Assembly: GCA_011088105.1 (NCBI GenBank)
Contig: JAALKI010000017.1
Span: 1-56,956 of the forward strand
Length of the DNA stretch: 56,956 nt
Source of the DNA: Nitrospirota bacterium
Lineage (GTDB): Bacteria; Nitrospirota; Nitrospiria; Nitrospirales; UBA8639
Direction of reading: 5' to 3'
The notes below the pieces were generated by a model. The model saw only the letters and a list, made by a program, of their open reading frames with translations, did not search any database and was not told where the DNA came from. Each line of letters opens with the position of its first letter. Position 1 is the stretch's first letter. Positions 24,839-33,811 of the stretch are shown here, in pieces. Both the position numbers and the translations under genes were made by a program.

Positions 24839-24890
24839 TAACAATTCTCAATTTCAATACAGAAAAAGATAAAAAGAAGAATCATTCTCA
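24836..24890. promoter_or_regulatory. Two Fur-box-like sequences
   Basis: TAATAACAATTCTCA at 24836-24850 matches the 7-1-7 Fur consensus TGATAATnATTATCA at 11 of 14 fixed positions. GAAGAATCATTCTCA at 24876-24890 matches at 10 of 14. They are centred 40 bp apart between divergent units, and the first covers the -10 end and predicted start of the plus-strand promoter. That is a repressor geometry. Matches were counted by eye and no Fur gene is in the window. Confidence 0.5.
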
Positions 24891-24920
24891 TTGTTAGTAA
24901 TTATCTCATAACTAAAACAC

Positions 24921-25091
24921 ATGGCTCAAGAAATACCATGCAAAGGGTCGGAAGCGCGTTGTGCCTGCGGGCAGCTCATTGCCAAGTTCTGCCATCAACG
25001 GGTGGAGTTGAAATGCAAACGTTGTAAGCGAATGGTCTCTATTCCGTTTGCAGCCTTTTCCGATTCAGAATTGACAATCCAGGTTTGCTGA
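24921..25091 (+). CDS. Com-like zinc-finger peptide
   Basis: A 56-residue protein with two cysteine pairs, RCACG (C14, C16) and KCKRCKR (C32, C35), separated by 15 residues, as in the Mu Com family of zinc-finger translational regulators (usual form 'RC..C.kll.k......IKCpRCk..n'). Another Cys is at residue 24. It is the first gene after the Fur-box-like sites, with the porin gene 92 bases further on, so it is probably made when iron is scarce. Com proteins activate translation of a downstream gene. A similar control of the porin is possible, but a simple metal-binding role cannot be excluded. No clear Shine-Dalgarno precedes the ATG. Confidence 0.6.
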   Translation: MAQEIPCKGSEARCACGQLIAKFCHQRVELKCKRCKRMVSIPFAAFSDSELTIQVC

Positions 25092-25182
25092 GTCATTCAC
25101 AAGAGGACCACAAGAGTTCCCAATGTTCATAAACCGTAGAGGACCCACAGAGTCCCTTATCAGCTTGTAAGGAGGCGTATCA

Positions 25183-26556
25183 ATGAAGCAGTGGCTGATT
25201 CTTGGGGGGCTCCTTGCCCTATGTATGATGTCATCCGCGACAGCGTGGAGTGCATCATCGGATGGATTAACTGAACAGCAAAAAGCAGAAATGCATGGCC
25301 TATTCGAAGAATGGCTAGCCAAACAGCGAAGCCAGGAGGGCATGGTAGGAATGCCCAGTCCACCGGGAGGAGATCTTGGCTTGGGAGAGACCGCAAAATC
25401 GAAACCAGCCTATGGTGTCAATTTTTCTGGTGGATCGACATTAGAAGGGGGACGAACTATTTACGCCAAACCATTCGTCAAAGCCCCGAAAACCATCGTT
25501 GGTGGATATATAGATTTTACAATTAGTGATTGTGCTGGTTCATCGCGTGATTGTGGTGATGGGCTTGAATTCGATCAGGAACGATTTGTGCCGTTCTTTT
25601 ATTCGCAAGTCACGGATCGACTGAGTGTAGCCACGGAGCTTGAGATTGAGCATGGGGGGCCTCAAAGCAATCAAGGTGATGGTGATGTCAAAATCGAATT
25701 CGCCACAATGGATTATCGATTTGAAGATTGGATCAACCTCCGGGCTGGGATTCTTTTGATTCCCATGGGCCGGTTTAACTTGATTCATGATTCACCCTTG
25801 AATGATTTACCCCTTCGTCCAATGGTCAGTCGGTTAATCCTTCCGTCGACGTTTGCTGAGTCAGGGATTGGCTTCTATGGCACTTTTTATCCCACGCAAC
25901 TTTCCAAAGTCGATTATGAGTTCTATGTGACTCAAGGATTCAAAGGAGATTCCACCGCTGGAGGAGCAACAAGTTTAACGGAAGGATCCGGACTTCGATC
26001 GTCTAGAGGAAGCCTTAAAACAGACAACAATGAAAACAAAGCCATTGTCAGTCGTATATCAGTGAGTCCCATCCTAGGCATCGAGGTCGCCGGGTCAGTT
26101 CATCATGGGAAATGGGACACTCGCAGCAAGAATGACCTCACGATTTGGGCTGTTGATGGGAACATTCAACGTGGTCCATTTGAACTTCAAGGGGAAGCAG
26201 CCTGGGTAGACGTTGAGGGCGGAAACCGAAACCCTATGTCTGGATCTGGTGTCCCACCAAAAAGTATGAATGGATACTATGTGCAAGGAAATTTCCACTT
26301 CATGCCCGAAGCCTTTAAACGTATGGCACCGACGTATTTTAGTGATGCCTCGACCTTTACGGCTGTGGTGCGTTGGGGAGAAGCCGATACCAATTCTGAT
26401 AGAAGGGGCAATGCAAATGATCTTCAACGTTTAACACTCGGTATGAACTATCGGCCAGTCGAGGATTCTGTCGTAAAGTTTGCCTATACCTTTAATGACG
26501 AAGTCCCTTCGGTTAAAAACAGTGGCTGGCAGTTTTCCATGGCTACCTACTTCTGA
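25183..26556 (+). CDS. Outer-membrane porin, OprP/OprO-like
   Basis: A 457-residue outer-membrane beta-barrel. A signal peptide (MKQWLILGGLLALCMMSSAT, cut probably after AWSA) is followed by a short helical region (LTEQQKAEMHGLFEEWLAKQ) like the N-terminal segments of trimeric porins. Then come alternating amphipathic strands: YGVNFSGGSTLEG, TELEIEHGG, INLRAGILLIPMGRFNLIHD and FYGTFYPTQLSKVDYEFYVT. The protein ends SGWQFSMATYF with the terminal Phe expected by the BAM machinery. RAGILLIPMGRFNLIHDSP strongly recalls phosphate-selective porin family members. The start has AAGGAGG eight bases upstream. Its place after Fur-like sites suggests uptake of iron or a chelate (inference). Confidence 0.75.
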   Translation: MKQWLILGGLLALCMMSSATAWSASSDGLTEQQKAEMHGLFEEWLAKQRSQEGMVGMPSPPGGDLGLGETAKSKPAYGVNFSGGSTLEGGRTIYAKPFVKAPKTIVGGYIDFTISDCAGSSRDCGDGLEFDQERFVPFFYSQVTDRLSVATELEIEHGGPQSNQGDGDVKIEFATMDYRFEDWINLRAGILLIPMGRFNLIHDSPLNDLPLRPMVSRLILPSTFAESGIGFYGTFYPTQLSKVDYEFYVTQGFKGDSTAGGATSLTEGSGLRSSRGSLKTDNNENKAIVSRISVSPILGIEVAGSVHHGKWDTRSKNDLTIWAVDGNIQRGPFELQGEAAWVDVEGGNRNPMSGSGVPPKSMNGYYVQGNFHFMPEAFKRMAPTYFSDASTFTAVVRWGEADTNSDRRGNANDLQRLTLGMNYRPVEDSVVKFAYTFNDEVPSVKNSGWQFSMATYF

Positions 26557-26577
26557 GGGTAAGGCCATCATAAGCAT

Positions 26578-27018
26578 ATGATTTTCAAACGTAGTCTTTT
26601 CTTCAGTCTGTCGTTGGTTCTCAGTGGGTGTGCCGGGTTATCCGGCGCACCCACCGTGACGACGGTCTGCTCATTTGATCAAGCATGGGGGGTAGCCCTC
26701 ACGAGCGTTAGTGAGTTTGAACTACGAAAGATCGATGAAGAGGGTGGCACCATCGAGACTGACTGGATTGCCGTCTCGTCAAGAACTGCAGGGGGTCCCT
26801 TAAAGCGAAATGTGAACCAAGAACGACTTCGGTTTTTCGTGAACCTGGAAGCGCATCAGACGGGAACTAGCATTTCTGTGCATCAAGCGCGAGAGTTTTT
26901 TTCGCCGTATGGAGTGCAGTCTCAGTCACAGGCTTGGCGGCGGATTCCTGCTGTTCCCGAAGAAGAGCAGCGCTTAGTGAATAGAATTCATAATAAATTA
27001 GAGGCCAAGGGATGTTAG
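26578..27018 (+). CDS. Small lipoprotein, BamC-like fold
   Basis: A 146-residue lipoprotein: signal peptide, lipobox LVLSGC (Cys at 18), then one small alpha/beta domain with FDQAWGVALTSVSEFELRKI, GGTIETDWIAVSSR and LRFFVNLEAHQTGTSISVHQ. That pattern (a helix, 'g.i.t.W', 'R.R..v.v....' and 'v.v') is that of the NlpB/BamC-like or DUF799-type domain, so the call is at fold level only. It follows the porin by 21 bases and overlaps the FMN-binding gene by 7, so it is part of the same operon. Possible role in assembly or anchoring of the porin or the flavoprotein (inference). Confidence 0.6.
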   Translation: MIFKRSLFFSLSLVLSGCAGLSGAPTVTTVCSFDQAWGVALTSVSEFELRKIDEEGGTIETDWIAVSSRTAGGPLKRNVNQERLRFFVNLEAHQTGTSISVHQAREFFSPYGVQSQSQAWRRIPAVPEEEQRLVNRIHNKLEAKGC

Positions 27019-27725
27019 GCCTTAGTATTGTCCACCGAACCCTTTGCCTGGTCGTGGCCTGTCTGTGTTCCCTAGGAACATGTCTTGTTGCCGCTAACAG
27101 CCAAGCTGAACCGTCTGAGCGCATTTGGGATAACGAGTTAAAACGTTTTCTGACTCCACAAGAACTTGGACATCAGGAGGTCTACTTTACTGAGGCTGAC
27201 GCTGCCAATGTGATGTTCCCAGAGTCCGATCAGATTCGCAAAGAAACGATTACTCTCACGCCTGCACAGAAAGCGTTAGTCGAAAAGCGAATTGGTTGGA
27301 AGTTCCCGGAACAACTGTTTACGGTTTACATTGGAGAAACGAAAAAGAAGATTGATGGCTATGCCATCGTCCAGAACACAATTGGAAAACATCGACCTAT
27401 TACGTATATGGTGGGAGTGGACCCCAAAGGCGCGGTCACGAATTTTGAAGTATTAGTGTATCGCGAATCACGCGGGAATGAAATTGCCACCAAACGATTC
27501 AATTACCAATACCAAGGAAAAGACGTGGGTGATCCAATTCGGATCAACCGGGATATTATTAATATTACCGGAGCGACCATGTCCGTTCGTTCGGCAAGCG
27601 CGGGTGTCAAGCGAGTCCTTGTCTTGGTGGATGAATTGTATCTCAAACCACAGGGCCTTGGGAGCAAGGCTGTGATGGCAGGTAATACGGAAAAGGGATT
27701 TTTTGAATCCTTTTTAGGTTTTTGA
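27012..27725 (+). CDS. FMN-binding domain protein with flavinylation motif
   Basis: A 237-residue exported protein. A signal segment (LCLVVACLCSLGTCLVAANS) is followed by a domain of the FMN-binding (NqrC/RnfG-like) family: VYIGETKKKIDGYAIVQNTI, ITYMVGVDPKGAVTNFEVLV and then IINITGATMSVRSASAGVKR. The TGAT at 186-189 fits the [S/T]GAT site at which ApbE attaches FMN to the last Thr (T189). ApbE is encoded in the divergent unit, so enzyme and substrate are paired. It overlaps the lipoprotein gene by 7 bases and the four-helix membrane protein follows after 15. I infer a periplasmic one-electron carrier that receives electrons from that membrane protein. Confidence 0.85.
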   Translation: MLGLSIVHRTLCLVVACLCSLGTCLVAANSQAEPSERIWDNELKRFLTPQELGHQEVYFTEADAANVMFPESDQIRKETITLTPAQKALVEKRIGWKFPEQLFTVYIGETKKKIDGYAIVQNTIGKHRPITYMVGVDPKGAVTNFEVLVYRESRGNEIATKRFNYQYQGKDVGDPIRINRDIINITGATMSVRSASAGVKRVLVLVDELYLKPQGLGSKAVMAGNTEKGFFESFLGF

Positions 27726-27740
27726 TGTTGGCCATATTGT

Positions 27741-28253
27741 ATGCGAAACTTTAATACGCGGTTTCGTCTGCGCGACACCGATCGCCATATCCGGCTGGTT
27801 TACAGCTGGTTTCTCCTCCTCATGCTCGCGGGTTTCCTCTTTACATTTTTCTGGGCTCATAGTATGACGGAGCTCTCTCCTAAAGGTCTTGCGGAGCATT
27901 ATCGTGGCTCCGATGCCAATTTTGGCGAACCCATGTCGTTTGGACAACTCGCCGAAACCACCCATTTTCATCTTTTCACAATGCCCGTCGTGTTTCTGAT
28001 TATGGTGCATGTGCTCTATCTCACCGTTGCGAGCACGACGGTCAAAGTTATCACGACATGGGCAGCGTTTTCCGGTGTTACGTTAGACCTCATTTCCCCT
28101 TGGCTCATTACCTATGTCTCCAAGTTTTTTGTCCTTACGATGCTTACGGGGGACATTCTCCTCGTGGGAAGCTTTTTGGTCATGTTCATCATTCCGATGT
28201 ATGAAATGTGGGTGTTGAATTTTCCACTCATGATGAAAGAGCCCAAGGAGTAA
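27741..28253 (+). CDS. Four-helix membrane protein, cytochrome-b-like histidines
   Basis: A 170-residue inner-membrane protein with four hydrophobic helices at about 20-40, 75-95, 103-125 and 130-155. Histidines lie at helix ends or inside helices: H16, H40, H75, H77 (ETTHFHLF) and H90 (IMVHVLYL). The spacing of H77 and H90 in helix 2 would suit two haems in a cytochrome-b-like bundle, but ligands are not proven. Similar small membrane proteins are known next to flavinylated carriers and ApbE in bacterial genomes. It is the last clear gene of the porin/FMN-binding operon. I infer that it passes electrons from a cytoplasmic or quinone donor to the FMN protein. Confidence 0.6.
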   Translation: MRNFNTRFRLRDTDRHIRLVYSWFLLLMLAGFLFTFFWAHSMTELSPKGLAEHYRGSDANFGEPMSFGQLAETTHFHLFTMPVVFLIMVHVLYLTVASTTVKVITTWAAFSGVTLDLISPWLITYVSKFFVLTMLTGDILLVGSFLVMFIIPMYEMWVLNFPLMMKEPKE

Positions 28254-28257
28254 GATC

Positions 28258-28347
28258 ATGGACAATCTTGCCAGTGAACTCTCTTTCCATTTTGGCACTG
28301 TGTGCTCCAAGTGCCAAGGGGCAATGGGGCAGAGAGTGACAAACTAG
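28258..28347 (+). CDS. Possible 29-residue CxxC peptide
   Basis: A short frame, MDNLASELSFHFGTV then CSKCQGAMGQRVTN, beginning four bases after the membrane-protein stop. AAGGAG, overlapping that stop region, lies seven bases upstream of the ATG, an excellent site. The CxxC may bind metal. It could be a real small protein of the operon or a chance frame. Confidence 0.35.
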   Translation: MDNLASELSFHFGTVCSKCQGAMGQRVTN

Positions 28348-28353
28348 CGCTCG

Positions 28354-29181
28354 ATGAAAATTGTCCGATTTCGGGATCATGCGGGGGGCATGCACTATGG
28401 CGAATATGTCGATGCCCAGTCAGCGCGACGCATCGAGGGGAATCCGTTCGACACTTACTATCCGACAGACGACGTCGTATCAGTTAAAAAACTCTTCGCC
28501 CCGGTTGAGCCAACCACGATTCTCTGCATTGGCCTCAACTATCGTTTACATGCCGAGGAAACCGGCGCAAAGATTCCGCAACATCCGGCTGTCTTTATCA
28601 AGGCCATCAATACGCTCAATCATCCCAATGATCCCATTATTATCCCCAAAGTTGCTCCTGGTGAAGTCGATTATGAATGTGAGTTAGCGGTAGTTATAAA
28701 AAAACGTGGTAAAAACATTCCCCGTCATGAAGCACTCGACTATGTACTTGGCTACACCTGTGCCAACGATGTGAGTGCCCGTCGTTGGCAGAAAGAGGGA
28801 GGCGGCAAGCAATGGTGTAGAGGTAAATCCTTTGATACTTTTTGTCCTCTCGGACCCTGTCTGGTGACACCAGATGATATCCCCAATCCAAACGATCTCA
28901 CGATCAAAACCATCCTCAACAACGAGACGATGCAGGATTGGACCACATCCGATATGATCTTTGACGTGCCCACACTCATTAGCTTTCTCAGTGAAAGCAC
29001 GACGCTCTTACCCGGTACAGTCATTCTTACTGGGACTCCACAAGGTGTTGGATTCGTGAGAACACCACCGGTCTTTCTCAAATCAGGAGATCAGGTCACT
29101 ATTGAGATTGAACGCATTGGCGCACTGACTAACCCTGTGCATGAAGAAGGAGAGAGAAATAGTATTCACATTCACACATAA
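28354..29181 (+). CDS. Fumarylacetoacetate hydrolase-family protein
   Basis: A 275-residue FAH-fold enzyme (2-hydroxyhepta-2,4-diene-1,7-dioate isomerase/acylpyruvase type). Signatures: TTILCIGLNYRLHAEETGA with the usual 'glNY..Ha.E', VDYECELAVVIKKRGKNI with the metal-binding E..E, GYTCANDVSARRWQKE (normally ndvSaR..Q), KSFDTFCPLGPCLVTPDDIP and LLPGTVILTGTPQGVG. The family cleaves or isomerises acylpyruvate-like compounds with Mg2+. The exact substrate is not predictable. It lies 100 bases after the membrane-protein gene, or 6 after the small CxxC frame, so it may simply be read through from that operon. No metabolic partner is adjacent. Confidence 0.85.
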   Translation: MKIVRFRDHAGGMHYGEYVDAQSARRIEGNPFDTYYPTDDVVSVKKLFAPVEPTTILCIGLNYRLHAEETGAKIPQHPAVFIKAINTLNHPNDPIIIPKVAPGEVDYECELAVVIKKRGKNIPRHEALDYVLGYTCANDVSARRWQKEGGGKQWCRGKSFDTFCPLGPCLVTPDDIPNPNDLTIKTILNNETMQDWTTSDMIFDVPTLISFLSESTTLLPGTVILTGTPQGVGFVRTPPVFLKSGDQVTIEIERIGALTNPVHEEGERNSIHIHT

Positions 29182-29387
29182 TTCATCATACAGCACCAAG
29201 GCTCACCTCAATAACCCCAGGGAAGCAGCAGACTGCTATCGCACTTACGTTAAAAAACAAAGAGTGCTATCCAGGGTAAAGAGGAGGAAAATCTCGTGCA
29301 AATTTCAAGCAAATTCTCTCTTGGATAGAGGGTTGTAGTTGCCGGCACGAAGATTCTCGTGATTTATCACTTTCAATAAGTGACTGG

Positions 29388-31820
29388 TCAATCACCGTTT
29401 TTTTCGGTTGGAAAAACGGGCAGCACCATTTCAGGCAATTCTATGCTGGCAAGGCGTCCGCGCTTCCATAACGCATGGCCTTTTCCTCCTCGGCTAACAG
29501 GTTGGTATTTTCTGGCTGAAAGGGTCACTTTTGAGCCATCTTCTTTGAGGAGCACACATTGGGCGCCTTTTTCCTGAAGCAAGGTAAAGCCCACCACCTG
29601 ATCGGTGCCCTCTAGTTTGATCACGATCACGCCTCTTCCAGGTCCGGAGAGAAACGATACGTCTTCGGCTCGACACAGCAGCGCACGGCCACGGGTTGAG
29701 GCCACAGCGACGAGAGATTCTTCTATGGGGTCATTGAGAAACCCTACCCCTAAAACTTCTTCCCCTTCCTTCATTTTAATGAACTTTCGTCCTAGGCGTG
29801 TGGAGGGTTCATGGAACGACGCTAGTCCAAATCGTACGCCCATTCCCGATGATGTTATCGCCAACGCTTGTCTCCCATTTGGTGAAAGTGCGTCGGCAGT
29901 CTGTTCAAAAAGAGGCAGTTGCGACTCAACGCGGGAGGTTTGGGGCAAAGGTCTTGTCTGTTCCATACGAGGATCCAAGCTATAGGCGGCGACAATCCGT
30001 TCTCCATCCTTAAACTTAAAGAACTTTTGCGCGGGATCCCCGTACCCACTTCGGGCTGGAGGAATGTCGCCAATTCGAATCGTGTACGCGCTGCCATAGT
30101 TTGAGAACACCACCATGTTCTCGACCGTGTTACCCCCTAAGACCGCCATGAGACGATCTCCTTCGCGGACCCTTGCTTTGGCCAGATCTTTGATGATCCC
30201 AACACGTCGAATCCATCCATCAGTTGAAATGGTGACCACGGCATCTTCCTTGACCATATAGGCTTCTGGGTCAAAGGGCACATCCTCGGTTTGCCGTCGG
30301 CCAATCTTTGTTCGACGTTTATCGGCATAGGTTTTGGCGATGTCTTGTAATTCATTCTTCACGACGTCCCACAATTTTGGTGTCGACGCCAACAGAGCTT
30401 TGAGGTCCTTGGCTTGTCGGCGCTTCTCAGCCAATTCATCCAGCATTTTTTTAATATCGGTACGAGACAGTTTATAAATCGGTGTGTCCAGAATGGCTTC
30501 GGTTTGAATGGCATCAAGTGCAAAGTCACGTTGCAATGTTTCGGCCGCGTCACGTTTGCCATCGCTTTGACGGACGAGTGTGAGCACGTGATCAAGAGCA
30601 TCGAAGATGGTTTTGAAGCCAGACAAAATGTGCAGGCGTTGTTCTAAGACGCGGAGATCATATTGATACCGTCGGGTGATGGTCTCGAAGCGAAAGTCAA
30701 TGAATTGTTCCAGAATCTGTTTAAGATTCAGGCAATCTGGCCGTGCAACAGATGACCCGGCTACAGGGATCAAACATGTGAGATTGACCGAAAAGTTATG
30801 TTGGAGCGGCGTATGTTTGAACACGTACGCCATTGCCACATGGGGGTCCGCATCTTTATGGACTTCCAAGAGAATCCGTACATCCATCGTGGATTCATCC
30901 CGTACATCCAAAAGCTGCGGGACTTTACGCGCCACAATCAGCTCTCCGATCCGCTCGACAATGGTTGATTTATCAACGGTAAACGGGATGGACGTAATCA
31001 TGATTTCCGTTTTTCCCGATGAATGGGGCTGAACCGTATACTCTCCCCGGAGTCGGATAGTTCCCTGTCCTGTTTCATAAATATCCCGAAGTTCCCCACG
31101 ATTGTTCAAAATCTCTCCACCTGTGGGAAAGTCTGGCCCCTTAAGGTGTCTCATCAAGTCAGCCACTGAGGCATCGCGTTTGTGAATCAGTGCAATGGCT
31201 GCTTCAATGACCTCTCCAAGGTTATGGGGAGGGATATTCGTGGCCATGCCTACCGCGATGCCGGTCGATCCATTGACGAGCAGGTTGGGATACCTGGCCG
31301 GCAACACAAGGGGTTCTTCTCCTTTGCCATCGTAATTGGGTTGCAGGTTGACCGTGTCTTTGTTGAGTTCCGAGAGGAGCTCCAAAGCTGCTGAGGTCAA
31401 TCGTGCTTCCGTATAGCGGTAGGCTGCGGGAGGGTCCCCGTCAAGGCTGCCGAAATTGCCATGACCGTCAACGAGCGGAACCCGCAACGACCAGGGTTGG
31501 GCCATTCGAGCCATGGCATCATAGACAGCCGAATCGCCATGAGGGTGCCATTCACCAATCACCGATCCCACGACTTTCGCGCTTTTAATGGGCGTATGGT
31601 CTGGGGTTAGACGATGATTGTGGTACATAGAAAATAAGATTCGCCGCTGAACGGGCTTCAGCCCATCACGGATGTCCGGAAGCGCCCGAGATGTAATGAC
31701 CGACAGGGCATAATTGAGATAGCGCTGACGCGTGGTTTCGTCCAATGACACTGTGGTGACTGTTGGCACCGCCGTCTGGTTATTGTCAGTGCGTGGACGT
31801 GTTGTTCTGGCCATATGCAA
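29388..31820 (-). CDS. parC: DNA topoisomerase IV/gyrase subunit A (ParC-like)
   Basis: An 810-residue type IIA topoisomerase A subunit. It opens with [20 protein letters not shown] and [13 protein letters not shown], and has [20 protein letters not shown] (the quinolone-resistance region; Ser/Glu equivalents as [10 protein letters not shown]). The catalytic Tyr is in [12 protein letters not shown]. The C-terminal beta-pinwheel has [18 protein letters not shown] and [17 protein letters not shown]. The canonical GyrA box (QRRGGKG) is degenerate (PVSRGGKG), which argues for decatenation (topo IV) rather than strong supercoiling. The partner parE is 4.5 kb away on the other strand. The gene precedes nothing obvious; the M23 peptidase gene ends 32 bases upstream and is co-oriented. 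Confidence 0.85.
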   Translation of the reverse strand: MHMARTTRPRTDNNQTAVPTVTTVSLDETTRQRYLNYALSVITSRALPDIRDGLKPVQRRILFSMYHNHRLTPDHTPIKSAKVVGSVIGEWHPHGDSAVYDAMARMAQPWSLRVPLVDGHGNFGSLDGDPPAAYRYTEARLTSAALELLSELNKDTVNLQPNYDGKGEEPLVLPARYPNLLVNGSTGIAVGMATNIPPHNLGEVIEAAIALIHKRDASVADLMRHLKGPDFPTGGEILNNRGELRDIYETGQGTIRLRGEYTVQPHSSGKTEIMITSIPFTVDKSTIVERIGELIVARKVPQLLDVRDESTMDVRILLEVHKDADPHVAMAYVFKHTPLQHNFSVNLTCLIPVAGSSVARPDCLNLKQILEQFIDFRFETITRRYQYDLRVLEQRLHILSGFKTIFDALDHVLTLVRQSDGKRDAAETLQRDFALDAIQTEAILDTPIYKLSRTDIKKMLDELAEKRRQAKDLKALLASTPKLWDVVKNELQDIAKTYADKRRTKIGRRQTEDVPFDPEAYMVKEDAVVTISTDGWIRRVGIIKDLAKARVREGDRLMAVLGGNTVENMVVFSNYGSAYTIRIGDIPPARSGYGDPAQKFFKFKDGERIVAAYSLDPRMEQTRPLPQTSRVESQLPLFEQTADALSPNGRQALAITSSGMGVRFGLASFHEPSTRLGRKFIKMKEGEEVLGVGFLNDPIEESLVAVASTRGRALLCRAEDVSFLSGPGRGVIVIKLEGTDQVVGFTLLQEKGAQCVLLKEDGSKVTLSARKYQPVSRGGKGHALWKRGRLASIELPEMVLPVFPTEKNGD

Positions 31821-31852
31821 GGCTTCTCAGGCGATAGACACAATGAGGTTGA

Positions 31853-33310
31853 TTAGTTGTCTGAAGGAGGGCGCTGATGCACAGGTGGAAAATAGGGTCC
31901 CTGAGGTGAAGAGACAGGTTGGCGTTGTTGCATAGGACGTTCTTCAGGGGGGAGGAGTCCTAACCGATCAGCAATCCGTGTTTTGATCCATTGTGGGTCC
32001 CACCATTCTTTGGGATTTACCTGTACGCCATGCAGTAACAGGCTAAAATGTAAATGATCTCCGGCTGCAAGTCCTGTGGTGCCCGAATGGCCAATGATTT
32101 GCTTTTTGCTCACCCATTCTTCCTCTTTCACATCCATTGAAGAGAGATGGGCATACAGAGACTGGAGCCCATAGCCATGGTCGATAATGACGGTATTGCC
32201 ATAAATCCCAAAGTAATCAGCAAAGATCACGGTCCCAGAATTTGCGGCTTCTACGGGATACCGTTTGGTAACAGCCAAGTCAAATCCTAAGTGATCTTGA
32301 GTATCAACGACTTTTCGGTGATACACATATCGGCGGTGATCAGCAAAGCCAGCCTCGACTTGAGAGTTGGACAGTTGTACGAAAGGTCCTTCCCAGAAAA
32401 ATTCAGGCTGGCTCATCAAGGCAAAGGTCATAATTTGCTCTTGGTGCTGAGCACGAAGTGTTCTATTGACCGCTAAAAAGTTTTTCAAGGGATCTCCCTG
32501 ATCCTCGATCTCTGGCGTCCGGGCAATAACAGGCATTACCGTTTTTTGAATAAAGCGGTCGGAAATGCGAATCTGCCGGCTTCGCCATTTTTGCCTGCGG
32601 ATACGATAGTCTAAGGTCTGGATGGCGGTATTGCCTAGTCCATCCTCAGCCACAAGCTGTATAGGTTGGGTAGACTTGGCGTTGTACGGAACCGCAATAA
32701 ACGCAAACTGCCGGTCATCCCGATACGGGTGAGGGTACCCTGGGAAATAGGCACCGCCAATTTGGATGCCATGCGTCGTGGCATCAGAAGACACCCGATA
32801 AAACACGATCCCCGAGCCTCCTTGAGGAATTGGATCATGCGAAGAAAGGACCTCAAGACGAGGGGGCGTAAATTTGACCGAAAATTGGTGTGTCAGCCGA
32901 TGAAAATTGCCTTCAAAGAATCCGCGCCATGAATAATCTTTGACGGTAATGATTAACGAGGCCGGCCCGCGCCGTCGGGGAATATCTTCTCCAGCAAACG
33001 GTGTAATGTCGAAATCAAAAGTCTTGACGTCTCCTCCATCCGGTGTCAAGAACCCATGAGATGAAAAATGTTGGTCGGTGAGCGTGAACGACTCTCTATT
33101 TTGTTCAATGCGGATGGATAGGCTTTGTAAACCGGTTTCGTGGTCCTCAATATGGATGGAAAGTGGTGTTTCAGGACCGACAACATCAAATGCAGTCTTT
33201 AAGGTTAGTTCTGGAGGTGTCGTATCTCCCCATCGCATCACGGCAACAAATACGACATATACGGTGACAAGGCTAATGCCGGCAATCAAGATCCAGGTTT
33301 TCTGTCCCAC
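31853..33310 (-). CDS. M23-family metallopeptidase (envelope)
   Basis: A 485-residue protein with an N-terminal membrane anchor (LIAGISLVTVYVVFVAVM), a long beta-rich extracytoplasmic region and a C-terminal LytM/M23 peptidase domain. Zinc ligands are visible in DHLGFDLAV (His and Asp) and GDHLHFSLLL (the HxH). NTVIIDHGYGLQSLYAHLSS and GHSGTTGLAAGDH are the other hallmarks. All ligands are present, so it should be active in cutting peptidoglycan cross-links or processing a protein. The Pro-rich tail (about 30 residues) is unusual but not informative. It is co-oriented with parC and ends 32 bases before its start. Confidence 0.88.
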   Translation of the reverse strand: MGQKTWILIAGISLVTVYVVFVAVMRWGDTTPPELTLKTAFDVVGPETPLSIHIEDHETGLQSLSIRIEQNRESFTLTDQHFSSHGFLTPDGGDVKTFDFDITPFAGEDIPRRRGPASLIITVKDYSWRGFFEGNFHRLTHQFSVKFTPPRLEVLSSHDPIPQGGSGIVFYRVSSDATTHGIQIGGAYFPGYPHPYRDDRQFAFIAVPYNAKSTQPIQLVAEDGLGNTAIQTLDYRIRRQKWRSRQIRISDRFIQKTVMPVIARTPEIEDQGDPLKNFLAVNRTLRAQHQEQIMTFALMSQPEFFWEGPFVQLSNSQVEAGFADHRRYVYHRKVVDTQDHLGFDLAVTKRYPVEAANSGTVIFADYFGIYGNTVIIDHGYGLQSLYAHLSSMDVKEEEWVSKKQIIGHSGTTGLAAGDHLHFSLLLHGVQVNPKEWWDPQWIKTRIADRLGLLPPEERPMQQRQPVSSPQGPYFPPVHQRPPSDN

Positions 33311-33477
33311 GGTTTTACGTATCCTTCAGGTAGACAATATATATTCAAGCAGAGATTGCCTCCTACAAGGCGATCCTGCGCCACAACTGTTATGCCATCT
33401 TATCATGACCATTTCCAAGTTCAAGAGGCATTGGCAGGGTTCTGTGAGTCTTAACTCTGGTCAAAGCTCCCTGTTTT

Positions 33478-33720
33478 TTATGAGAAAAACCTTGACACAT
33501 GAGCGATGATACCATAGCCTGAAGCGTCTATTGCCAGACCGTACACAACATGGCTCACAGTCCGGCTCGGCCCATCACACGCAACAATTGCACAGGACAC
33601 AGTCAGTGGATTTCCCACGTTGATACTGCATTCAGTTAACCATATATCCTGTCGGTGGTCCGTCCCACGCACATGGTCAAATGGCTGACCATCCTGCACG
33701 AACGTGGCGGGTTCTGTCAT
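33478..33720 (-). CDS. Hypothetical protein, low confidence
   Basis: An 80-residue frame from ATG 33720 (MTEPATFVQDGQPFDHVRGT), ending YGIIAHVSRFFS. It is Cys- and His-containing with strands such as NPLTVSCAIVACDG, and the composition reads like a folded protein rather than random sequence. The ribosome-binding site is weak (CCGAAG). It occupies the roughly 500-base spacer between the M23 peptidase and mreB, divergent from mreB. No family recognised. Confidence 0.35.
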   Translation of the reverse strand: MTEPATFVQDGQPFDHVRGTDHRQDIWLTECSINVGNPLTVSCAIVACDGPSRTVSHVVYGLAIDASGYGIIAHVSRFFS

Positions 33721-33811
33721 CTTCGGTAGATTTGAGATCGTAAGCATGCTGAAATCAAGATGTTGAAACAACACCAACGAATACATTTAGTGACAAGGTA
33801 AGGAGTACATT

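Noticed and set aside
24204-24857. Longer start (TTG 24857) for the lipoprotein upstream of apbE
   Set aside because: It would place coding sequence across the promoter and Fur-like site and gives an implausible leader before the lipobox signal.
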